A stretch of DNA of 64,000 nucleotides, from the NCBI GenBank assembly GCA_958298945.1, contig OY282607.1, positions 51,561,020-51,625,019 of the forward strand. The letters run 5' to 3'. Made by a program: the position numbers and the translations under genes. This document shows, one piece after another, positions 26,931-36,180 of this stretch. This stretch comes from Atherix ibis. Lineage: Eukaryota > Arthropoda > Insecta > Diptera > Athericidae. Position 1 is the first letter of the stretch. The number at the start of each line of letters is the position of its first letter. Below the pieces are notes generated by a model that saw nothing but the letters and a program-made list of their open reading frames with translations, had not been told where the DNA came from and ran no database searches.

Positions 26931-28261
26931 CGAGGGTCGTTCAATAAGTCCTTAGAAAAAAATTGGAAAAAAACTGTTTTTAAAAAAAAAAATTCAACAT
27001 AATCTCCTTTTAGCTCTATACACTTTTCCAACCGTTTTTCCAAAATTTTTATCCCTTCCAAAAAAAAGGATTTTGGATGTTCTGCAAAATACTCATCCGT
27101 TTGAGCAATGACGACCTCGTTGGAATTGAACCGTCGTCCGCCAAGCCATTTCTTCAGATTGGGGAAAAGAAAATAGTCACTCGGGGCCAAATCTGGTGAA
27201 TAAGCGGGATGCTGCAACAATTCCATTCTCAATTCCACAATTTTGGCCATGGAAACAGCGCAGGTGTGCACACGCGCATTGTCCTGATGCAAGAGGATTT
27301 TTTCTTCTGCAGATGGGAGCGTTTCTCTTTGATTTCCTCGCTCAACCGTTGCAATAACGACGCGTAATACGCTCCTGTTATTGTTTTTCCTTTTTCCAAG
27401 TAGTCGATAAAAATGATGCCCTGCGAATCCCAAAAGACCGTGGCCATCACCTTGCCGGCCGATGGCACAGTTTTTTCCTTCTTCGGAGACCGTTCACCCT
27501 TGAAAATCCACTGTGATGACTGTCTCTTCGTTTCTGGAGTGTAGTAGTGTATCCAGGTTTCCTCCACAGTGACATATCGACGAAGGAATTCGGCAGGATT
27601 GCGATGAAAGAGTGCCAACATAGCCTCTGAGTCCACTACACGATTGCGCTTATTCTCCTCTGAGAGCAAACGCGGCACCCATCTTGCCGAAATTTTTTTC
27701 ACAGACAATTTTTTATGCAAAATTGAAGCGACTGTACCTTGTGATATGCCCGTGGCCTCAACTAATTCGCTCACTTTAATTCGCCGATCGTTCAAAATCA
27801 GATCGTGGATTTTGTCGATGATTTCAGGAGTAGACACCTCAACTGGGCGTCCTGAACGATGTTCATCTTTTGTGGATGTGCCATGAACTGCATGGCACAT
27901 CCACAAAAGATGAACATCGTGAAAACACAGGTGCAGATGTGCCATGAACTGGACCCAACTCGGCTTTGATTTCTTTCGGGCTTAAGCTTTTCAAATGGAG
28001 ATGTTTGATGACAGCCCTAAACTCGCTTTTTTCCATTGTTATGCACATATAAATGTCGTTAACTTTAATCAACGATAGAAATTGACCTACGCTATGGATC
28101 GAGCTGAATGCTACTTACAAAAAAAAAAATCTTTACCGACACTACGAGCGTCGGTTAAGATTTTTTTATGTAAGTCGATAATGCTACTTACAAAAAAAAT
28201 CTTTACCGACACTACGAGCGCAATTTCTCGGATTTTCTAAGGACTTATTGAACGACCCTCG
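26931..28261 (-). mobile_element. Full-length mariner B, defective transposase
   Basis: 1331 bp bounded by matching 25-bp inverted ends (outer sequence CGAGGGTCGTTCAATAAGTC), with TA on both sides. The transposase is on the minus strand, starting MEKSEFRAVIKHLHLKSL at 28036 and running to about 26960. Visible parts are DEHRSGRPVEVSTPEI, VEATGISQGTVASILH, LHQDNARVHTCAV and PAYSPDLAPSDYFLFP. There are 34 residues between the second and third aspartates (D34D). The first aspartate is replaced: the site reads TVEETWIHYY where the family has DETW. At least two frame breaks exist: one at a perfect palindrome (27856-27920) in the HTH region and one in the K-rich run near 27300. Bases 28113-28225 hold a further inverted and direct duplication. 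Inactive, but the ends are intact. Confidence 0.92.
27856..27920. repeat. Perfect 30-bp palindrome in mariner B
   Basis: Arms 27856-27885 and 27891-27920 are exact reverse complements with loop AACTG. The inner 16 bp plus loop (GATGTGCCATGAACTG, 27875-27890) is also repeated directly at 27936-27951. This pattern fits a replication template switch. It replaces part of the transposase helix-turn-helix and causes a frame break. Confidence 0.95.
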
Positions 28262-28612
28262 TACGAAATTCGTAAAAAAGTGCTTTTATTTAAAATAGTA
28301 TCATTCACTATGATTATAATATTAAAAAATTTAATGTTAATTAGTTGTTTGATTAATTAAATAAGTAAAAGAAGTATAATTTCGAAAAAATATTCGTTGA
28401 GGGAAGCAGCCAAAACTATGACATTTTATCGTGTCCAATTTCGTTCTGACTTGTGACGGTTAAGGTGACACCTTTTATAAGTTTTGGTAAAGAAGCAGAG
28501 GCGCCAATGAATATTAGCCGGAGAAGTGATTTGAATCGGAGTGACGTGTCTGGTTAATCGGCGTGTTGGTATAGTTATTTTCACAATTCTGCCTAAAAAT
28601 AAGGGCGTAAAC
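28262..28612 (+). promoter_or_regulatory. OstDelta upstream region and 5' UTR
   Basis: The only DNA between mariner B and the OstDelta start codon, so the core promoter and 5' UTR should lie here unless the promoter is inside the transposon. It becomes less AT-rich after about 28440. No TATA box is evident. GGTGACACC at about 28460 is a short palindrome. The transcription start cannot be placed from sequence alone. Confidence 0.4.
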
Positions 28613-30971
28613 ATGTTAAAATTATGTGAGTATAATTAATTAATCTACGATTGATAATTTTTCGGAATGTACGTTCAAATCTTGAGTTGTTGTGGTCAAC
28701 ATTTGTGTACGCTAGCCCGGCCGGCATAAATGAATATAAATTCAGTGTTTGTCAAATCTAGTGGCAGATTTGATTTTATAAAATCTATTAAAAATTCATG
28801 TAGCTTCCTTTGTTTATTGTTTGTTGCAGTTATTTTTGCATTGGCTATTTGCATTTATGGTGCAACGGCGAGTACTCGTACGGTAAGCGATTTCTTCAGC
28901 TCGTCTGATGTGGCACGGTTAAAGCACGTTTTCACAGAGGGCCTCAAATCCAATGATTTACAATCGATTTATTATGCGAGTCTCAATCAAGATCAAATAT
29001 CTCCGAATGACATGCAGTCAGTTTGTAAGCGATTAGAGTCTGTCCATGCTGATAGTAAATTAAACGTAAGTAATTATTTATTGCTTCCATCCGCAAATTA
29101 TTGAATATAATTTTATTTTCTGGGTTCGAAGGATTTTGAAAAGAATTTCTACTTGGCGGGCACACATAAGAAACTGGCATGCAGTACGACATTATCGCAG
29201 AAAGTTGTCGACGCAATTACCAGTTCGCTGTCAAAAGAAATTGCAACCAGCCAGGAGATCTACTTTAATTTGTTTGCTTCACAAGTACTTGGACTAAAGG
29301 TGGATGCAGCCACGGCTGATAGATTGGCTAAAAATCTCCAAAATATTCTAAAAAAAGACGACAGTCTGAGCAGGTATATTCATTTGAACAAATCAGTTTC
29401 GGATTTTAACTAATTCGTGAACACATTTCTATTTAGTTTGGGTTACGCATTTTACGTGGCGGTTGAATTGGGTGCACCGGGTTCATTCGTAGTTGAACGT
29501 GTTGAAGATGCCATCGTTCAAGCTGACGAGGTTGATGGGAGAATGCTTCAATTCGAAGGTGGGCTTAGTATAACCGGATTAATCGTAAATGGAGCTCTTA
29601 AGTATGCGGAAGTAGGAAAATCAGTTGGAAATTTTTGAATAATTTGTTTTTTCCAGACTTACAAAAACATTCAAGAAACCCGAACCGATAACCGAAGATC
29701 AGGCGTCTAAATTTGCGGCATATTTCCTAACAAGACGTTCTGTACAAACGGCCAAGGGGGCACATGTTCTGCTAGAAGCACTCAGGACCATATCGGAAAG
29801 AAAGAATATCGCACCAATATGCATTAAAGTGATTGGAAGCGGTCAACTGCAAGCTGATACTCCTGTGCTCACCGTTACATTAGTCGATATTCTTGGTGCT
29901 CCAATAACGGCACCGGTAACCAGCATATTCGGAAAAGTAGTAACCAAAAAAGAGTCGTCAGTGCTCGCTGAGAAGGTCCAATTTGTGTCGAAGAGTTCTG
30001 ACAAGACCGTCTTTAGTGCTGATTTGTCAGCGTATAAACCCCGACGAGGACTGTACAGTGCTGAGGTATCTGCTGGTATTTATCAGCACACGGTCCACTT
30101 TAAAGTGTTGGGCAAGGTAAAAGTGCAATCGCTTGAAATCGGCGTTGGCGATACTGACGCGACTTCAGCTCTCAAGAAACAATCTGTTTCATATCCGTCA
30201 CGGCTTCAGGAAGTGTTAAGTGCTGATAACACACAAAAAGTTGTTCTAAAAGTGGTATTAGCTGACGAGAGCAGTAACGAACTTATTAGTGTCCACCAAG
30301 CATTTATTCGACTCGTAAACAAAGCGACCAACGAGGAGATAATCTTCGTGGCCGAACAAGATAACACCAGAGCATACAAATTCGATATAGATGTAGGTGC
30401 TAGGAGTGCCGACTTTGGTCACAACACTGGACTGTACCGCTTTGAGCTGATCGTTGGGGACGCATCCCTTTCAAACTCATTCAAATGGCATGTGGCCGAT
30501 ATTAACTTGAAATTCTCACAAGATTTAGGCAAAGGTAAACCGTTTATCATTTATTATTTAGAATAGAGTATACTAACTGCTTGGTTTTATCTTCATTTAT
30601 CTACGCTAGATGGGAGTGCACCACATAAACTGCGCGCACCGAAACCTGAGATCGTCCACATGTTCCGTGAACCAGAGAAACGGCCACCACGCTTTTTTTC
30701 GGACCTATTCACCGGACTCTGCCTAACACCACTGCTCATCCTGTTATTTTTGTGGGCCAAATTACGAGTTAGCATCTCAAACTTTTTATCGCTGAGTACA
30801 CTAGGTTTCCATCTCGGTCTTGGCAGCATACTCGGACTGTTTGTTGTCTTTTGGCTGCAGTTGAATATGTTCGAAACGATACGCTATCTAATACCTCTCG
30901 CACTATTCACATTCCTTTGCGGTAATCGCATGTTGCGAGCAATTGCAGCACAAAAGCAGCCAGCGTCTTGA
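28613..30971 (+). CDS. OstDelta: Ribophorin II / OST delta subunit, complete
   Basis: Non-catalytic subunit of the oligosaccharyltransferase complex, which transfers the lipid-linked glycan to asparagines of nascent proteins in the ER membrane. Coding exons: 28613-28625, 28830-29065, 29132-29373, 29437-29601, 29657-30534 and 30610-30971. All joins are GT-AG and phases close to 631 residues, the usual length for RPN2. The first exon gives only MLKL plus one base. Joined to exon 2 it makes a signal peptide (MLKLFIFALAICIYGATA, then STRTVSDFF). The ATG at 28730 is rejected because it lies in intron 1. Lumenal landmarks are YLAGTHKKLACS, SGQLQADTPVLTVTLVDI and RRGLYSAEV. The last exon carries HMFREPEKRPP and three hydrophobic membrane spans (about residues 535-625). 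It has its own upstream region after mariner B. I see no broken codons. Confidence 0.95.
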
Positions 30972-31493
30972 ATGAATGGAGTTTTTTTTTATTTATAATT
31001 TTTTTTGTAGCGTATTCAAGTAATATTTTTCTCGCATTATTATTTAAAAAAAAATATCATTTCGAAAAAATTTCTTTTTTGTTCAAAATTGTTTAATATT
31101 TGTCTTCAATTTGATTTTTGAAATTTTGTTATTAATCACGGGAAAAATTTTCTTTATTTGTTTGGAATTCCATTAAAAAATGAGCACATTGGAATTAATT
31201 TAAGTTAAATAGGAGTTTTTCGTTGATTTTTGCATTTGCTTTTGTATGCAAACGAAAAAAGAGAAAAGGTCATCGGTGAATACCTAAAGACACTGCTCTG
31301 TAAATTTTTTAAAAATTTTTGTTTGTTTTATAGTCGAAGGAATGTGATTTAATAAATGAAAAATCATGAAAAGAAAAAAACTACTGAGTTGTGAGTGATT
31401 TTATATTCGAGCAGGTTTGGAAATGTGATTTTGAAGGATTTTTCAACAGTTCCGATTGGATTTTAGTTCATTTGACGAGTGGCGCTTTGCATA
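30972..31493. other. OstDelta 3' region
   Basis: AT-rich DNA after the OstDelta stop, holding its 3' UTR. AATAAA-type signals include 31352-31357 (TTTAATAAATG). No other gene is visible before the DD41D element. Confidence 0.5.
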
Positions 31494-32774
31494 GGGTTTT
31501 CGAATAAGAGTGATATGATTTCTTTTAAAAAAAACACACACACTAATTGTTAAGGAAATTCAAATGTTTTATATTTAATGTGAAGTACAATCGATAGAAT
31601 TAAGTTCTGAATAAAACGTCATTCAAATAGCCTCCACGACTTCTTTTGCAGGAACGAATTCGATGAACCCAATTTTCGAGCACTTTTTCCACTAAATCAA
31701 GTCGTATGTCATGAATAGCACGTCCAATATTGACTTCTAAAGCTTGAAGAGAGTGTGGTTTATTGCTAAAGACCAATGACTTCAAATAACCCCACAAGAA
31801 ATAGTCTAATGGTGTAAAATCACAACTTCTTGGAGGCCATTCAAAGTCACAATTTCTTGAAATAATCGAATCTCCAAACTTCTCGAAATAATTCGGTTGT
31901 TGCACGTGCTGTGTGGCACGTAGCCCCGTCTTGTTGGAACCAGATGTTGTCAAGATCAACTTCCAATTTCGGCCATAAAAAGTTGGTTATCATCGATCTA
32001 TACCGCTCTCCATTGACAGTAACGGTGTTACCAGCTTCATTTCGAAAGAAGTACGGACCGATGATTTTACCAGACCAAAAACCACACCAAACTGTCAGTT
32101 TAGGTGAATGTAATGGGTGTTCATGAATAATTTGTGGATTTTCTTCGCACCAGAGTCGACAGTTTTGTTTATTTACCGCACCACTCAGATGAAAATGAGC
32201 CTCATCGGAGATGATTTTCTTTAAAAAATCGTTATTGTTTTCAAGTTGTTCCAAGACAAAATCAGCAAATTCACGACGTTTACGTTGGTCCAATAGCTTC
32301 AGTTCTTGAGTGATAACAATTTTATACGGGTGCAAGCCCAAATCCTTTCTCAAAATCCGCCAGGTTGTGGTTTGAGACAGTCCCAATTCTTGAGAACGTC
32401 TTGGAATCGACAAATTGCTGTCTTCTGAACGTCAGCAATATTTTCATTACTTCGAGCGGTTCTTTGTTTTATTGGCACTTGAACATTATGTCAATAAAAT
32501 GTACGCTCGAAATTTTTAACAATTCGACGAATAGCGAGCACAGTTGGACGATTATTACGACCATAAAATGGCAAAATCGCACGAAAAGATGCAATTGGAG
32601 AACGATTATTTTGATAAGAAAATTGAATAATTTGTAAACGTTGTTGTTGCGTATATCTCTCCATGATGAAATTGTAAACATTACTGAATACAATGCAAAA
32701 AAAAGACAGATCATGACATATCACAAATGACCGAAACGTCACTTAGATATCATATCACTCTTATTGGAAAACCT
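31494..32774 (-). mobile_element. DD41D (rosa-like) element, nearly intact
   Basis: 1281 bp with inverted ends (left GGGTTTTCGAATAAGAGTGA, right the inverted counterpart AGGTTTTCCAATAAGAG) and TA on both sides. The minus-strand transposase runs from ATG at 32664 (MERYTQQQRLQIIQFSYQNN) to a stop at 31600. The HTH part ends IRRIVKNFERTF. Catalytic regions are ISDEAHFHLSGAVNKQNCR (first D), WFQQDGATCHTARAT (second D) and WPPRSCDFTPLDYFLWGY (third D). Reading across the frameshift there are 41 residues between the second and third aspartates, the spacing I know from the rosa group of the IS630-Tc1-mariner superfamily. Defects: a short deletion with frame change near 32410-32440, an in-frame stop near 32491, and a one-base loss near 31874. 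Fairly young, but not coding as it stands. Confidence 0.92.
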
Positions 32775-32894
32775 TATATGTTTAGTGATTTTGTTTATAG
32801 AAATAAGTATAATTTAGCTCTGAACAAAGGAGCGGTAGGGTGCAGTGGAAAATAACGCTCTCCTACAGGATGTACAGAATATTCTGTTTATTAA

Positions 32895-33250
32895 ATGTGC
32901 TATTGAGAGTAGCCTACGACCATAGGGATTGAGATTACACTCAATCAACACACGTACAGCACTGGTAGTTAGCAGTCAGTAATCAATTACAAGCTGAATA
33001 CTCTAACTGCTTGTAGTGAGCCTCATCTAAACTTCTGCTGTCATTAGCGGTGACAGCGCCCGAGATAATTTCCAGTATCTTCTGCTGGCGATCCGAAGAT
33101 CGTACCCACGGTGTAGGTTTTAACCGCACGTGCCGAAGCACCTCACCAAAACCGAGCACAGAAAGCTAATTCCGTGGAGTACCCGATTCCCGTGTTACCA
33201 ATTAAAGTTTTAAGAGTACTTAGGTTTGAACTCCGATCATAGAGCTCCAA
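32895..33250 (-). mobile_element. Family Y fragment, copy 1
   Basis: Moderately GC-rich stretch that matches, in opposite orientation, 61870-62150 in the Pfk intron. Shared landmarks are CCTACGACCATAGGGATTGA, GCCTCATCTAAAC, CTGTCAT, GCGCCCGAGATAAT and GTTTTAAGAGT. No open frame of note. By analogy with copy 2, which has flanking direct repeats and an A-rich tail, it is probably a LINE or SINE-like retroposon fragment. Strand is inferred from copy 2. Confidence 0.55.
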
Positions 33251-33371
33251 TCAGGAACCTTGTAAATTCCTAGTCACCGATCGGACTATTTTTGGACCAT
33301 GCACCATGAAACTTTTCAGGTGTACATTAGCTTAATTGTCGCCCAGTCTTCGATCTATCTCACAGTATATG

Positions 33372-33923
33372 GAAATTTTCAAAATTATTCATTACACACT
33401 GAATGGTTGACTTGCTCGTCATATGATTATGCGAATTCACAATTGAATAATTAATTAAAGAAAATGTGTTAATAATATCAACACGTTGTTGCGGCGTTAG
33501 ATGCTCCATAATCAATTGTTATCGACCACTCTACGACTTTCAAATACAAACAGGCAAATGTCATTCAAACCAAAATGGTTTGAGGCGCTTTATATTTGAT
33601 TGATATTTACGAAATGAATAATAAACCTAAAATAGAATTCCATTCCGTATCAAAAGATTGTACAAAAAAACAAAAATTGCCTATTGTTGTGTTTAAATTG
33701 TATTTTTGTTTCAATAAGTGAATTAAAATGAATATAAATTATGCTTTTGCAATTCAATAAATTTGTATTACGACAACTAGATGGCAGTGGGTGTCATGTC
33801 TACATTAAAAAATCTACACAAAAGTATATAAGAAGTACGATTTCTCGCCGCTTGGCAATAATTTGTACACAAAATTGCGTATAGATATACGGTAAGGGCC
33901 TATCCAGGTATTCTTGAATCTAA
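33372..33923 (-). mobile_element. Family X copy 3, carries transposase start
   Basis: Inverted X copy whose tip (33899-33923) is the reverse complement of GATTCAAGAATACCTGGATAGG, followed by TA. After about 410 bp of X-family leader there is an ATG at 33509 on the minus strand reading MEHLTPQQRVDIINTF and, 24 residues later, STIQCVMNNFENF, before a stop at about 33360. This parallels the DNA-binding start of the DD41D element in this window (MERYTQQQRLQIIQF, then AIRRIVKNFERTF), so X belongs to the same superfamily and this copy is closer to the autonomous form. The catalytic part is absent. Confidence 0.7.
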
Positions 33924-34004
33924 GGGCACTACATTCGTAGAACGCACACACATGCAAAATAGCAGAAACGTCGTAAATCATTGGGGGCCAATTTTAAACT
34001 TCAG

Positions 34005-34013
34005 TATGCGATC
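34005..34013. repeat. 9-bp target-site duplication, left copy
   Basis: TATGCGATC at 34005-34013 recurs at 36312-36320. Both copies lie exactly at the two breaks in X copy 4, and the X sequence reads through if one is removed. This is direct evidence for a transposition-type insertion of the 2.3-kb block between them. Confidence 0.75.
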
Positions 34014-34300
34014 TGCCGGGGTGAAAGGCCTGACTACAAGCCTTATAATATGTAGTCCGTATGGTCCCCCAACGTCACTGGAGGTTGCTTCGCTGGTCTG
34101 ATAAGCCGCAAGCTATAAAAAAAAACCACCTTACCCAAGTAACGCACTCGGAACTCATTCAATAAGTTCCGTCAATGAGTTCCGTTTTTGTTACATCTGA
34201 CGGCTCTTAGTTCAGGATTATGTCGTATTACGAATGAGTGTCGTCTATGGACTTGAATGACGGAACTAACTGAACTCGAAATGAATTTAGTGTGAATGTA

Positions 34301-34569
34301 TTGTAAATTTACATTTCTATTAGTTGTCAAAATAACCAATTGCTAATTGAATGTTGCGGCGACACAAGTTTTCCTCGTGCGTAAAATAAAGAAACGTAAT
34401 AGTACATTATATTATAATTAAATTATATTATTAGAATTGTAAATTTTCATTTCTATTAGTTGTGAAATAACCAATTGCGAATTGAATGTTGCGGCGACAA
34501 CAAGTTTTTCTCGTGCGTAAAAAAAAGAAACGTAATAGTACATTATATTAATTAAACTATATTATTAGA
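34301..34569 (+). repeat. Tandem duplication of a leader, ~135 bp unit
   Basis: Units 34301-34436 and 34437-34569 both contain CATTTCTATTAGTTGT, AATGTTGCGGCGACA and CGTAATAGTACATTATATTA. They lie directly upstream of the ATG of the DUF4806-like gene, so promoter or 5' UTR sequence was probably duplicated. Confidence 0.85.
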
Positions 34570-34610
34570 ATTGTAAATATATAATAAATAATAATATTAT
34601 TAAAAGGAAA

Positions 34611-35423
34611 ATGTCCAAAAGAGCGTACGAAAGGGAAGTCGCGAACGAAATAAAAAGAAAATTAGTATGTGCAGTAAAAAAAAACAACCTAGAATTCACA
34701 CTTGTTGATTTGCGTATACCGGTGCAAGGTAATATAATTGAAACCGACAATTCCATTGAATATCTTGAAAGTTTGGATAAAACAGAAGAAAGCTCCAGCA
34801 CTCCACAAATACAACATTATTCCACTGAATATCTTCAAAGTTCGGATGAAACAGAAGAAAGCTGCAGCACGAGTTGATACAGGCCGAGTTGATAAATTCA
34901 AACTATTTGATGAATCGCTTTTAGAAGCAAGTGAAGACGTGAAAGTAGAATTGGTATGATCATATTTGTGATATTATTACAAGTTATCATTTTAATGTAT
35001 GTACTATATTGATCAACAGATAGATATTTTTATGAAGCAGTCGGGAACAGAATTGAAAAAGTTTTTATATACAACGTGCAAAATATTGTTTACCGAAGAA
35101 TTGGCCTCCAAATTTACATTTGATGGGAGGCAGGGAAATATTGGCTTCAAGGACCTGAATGTGTCAAAAATAATGAAGAGTAAGCATAATCTAAATTATT
35201 TTTAAATCTATGATAACATAACTAATAACTATTTTTTAATATAGATTGTGCATTGGATAAATTTCCCTTCGTTAGGGAAGATGATATAAATAAAATTTTG
35301 AGGAGGTTTTTTTATACCGCAAAAGACAATATATCCAAAAAAACCAAAAAAAAAGAACAACATTGTGCAACTACTTCGGACACCGAATTGTTCGATGACA
35401 TCGAGTTCCTAGAAATTGAATAG
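34611..35423 (+). CDS. DUF4806-like protein gene inside mobile DNA
   Basis: Four exons by my reading: 34611-34728, 34883-34953, 35020-35179 and 35245-35423. All introns are GT-AG (154, 66 and 65 bp), phases close, and the product is 175 aa. It starts MSKRAYEREVANEIKRKLV. The central part KFKLFDESLLEASEDVKVEL, then FMKQSGTELKKFLYTTCKIL, FTEELASKFTFDGRQGNIGF and KDLNVSKIM resembles DUF4806 as I know it (short repeat-rich insect proteins with a GG-type turn, a helix and a W/FxGRxGKxxF motif). The tail is Lys-rich then acidic (DDIEFLEIE). Function unknown. Intron 1 itself contains a ~70-bp duplication (TGAATATCTT, CAGAAGAAAGCT) and can be read through for 88 codons, so exon 1 may be used unspliced. 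It has no obvious disabling mutation despite sitting in decayed transposons. Confidence 0.55.
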
Positions 35424-35553
35424 GTTTTAAGTTTTTTATATGGTTATATAGCTAGAAGAGGCTATTTTATTTAATTTTTTGTTATTAATTTTTTAATGTT
35501 ATGAAAATATATTTGATTACAAAAAAAATTAAAAATATTTAACTATAATGAAG

Positions 35554-35933
35554 ACCCAAGTAACGCAAGCTACGAAAATAAAGCTATTTAACGGCACTCT
35601 GACGGAACTCTGTTCCGTCATATAATTACGAATTTGTTCAAGATGGGTTCAGAAACGGTTCAGAAACTGTTCGTGCTTTGTCGCTACAAGCCGGAACTCG
35701 AAAATTTTTTGCTTTCATGTATGGGTGCACCCATACATGCAATTTCATGTATGAATGCACCCATACATGAAAGCAAACTAATTGTTTGAGCATCGGCTTT
35801 CACAGACAAAGAACTAACAGTTTCTGAACCGTTTCTGAACCCATCTTGAACAAATTCGTAATCATATGACGGAACACAGTTTCGCCAGAGTGCCGTTAAA
35901 TAGCATAATTTCCGTAACTGGTGTTACTTGGGT
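35554..35933. repeat. 380-bp foldback repeat
   Basis: Begins ACCCAAGTAACGC and ends with the reverse complement (TGTTACTTGGGT). The two arms, each about 185 bp and roughly 85% alike by eye, pair along their length: for example GCTATTTAACGGCACTCTG with CAGAGTGCCGTTAAATAGC, and GATGGGTTCAGAAACGGTTC with its complement. The centre is a second palindrome (CATGTATGGGTGCACCCATA and similar). The tip recurs at 34133 in direct orientation. No coding capacity; a foldback-type MITE or the right end of a larger element. Confidence 0.85.
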
Positions 35934-35959
35934 ATCAAGAAACAGCACTAGAAGAATCA

Positions 35960-36180
35960 ACCGGACCGTACCTCAGGCAAGAACTCATTTGGCTTTCATC
36001 GTACTCAGGGCAAAAACCGTACCTCAGGCAAAAACCCAAGACCGTACCGCAGGCAAAAACCCAAAGGCAGAAGCAGATGAAAGAGAGTTCACGGAAGCAT
36101 CCGGACCGTACCTCAAGACCGTACCTCAGGCAGGAACCCAGGGCAGAGGCAGACGGAGGAGAGTTAACGGAGTTTTCTGG
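35960..36180 (+). repeat. Decayed tandem repeat (CCGTACCTCAGGCA)
   Basis: Five or six imperfect copies of a core CCGTACCTCAGGCAAAAACC, unevenly spaced, within the right part of the composite insert. The long open frame across it (start 35866) arises from the repeat and matches nothing known. Confidence 0.7.

Noticed and set aside
28426..28614. Minus-strand 62-codon frame upstream of OstDelta
   Set aside because: It covers the OstDelta 5' UTR and the start codon; no homology recognised and no splice partner.
28730..29104. ATG at 28730 as the start of OstDelta
   Set aside because: It lies in intron 1. The 28613 start joined at 28625/28830 gives a proper signal peptide and the usual family length.
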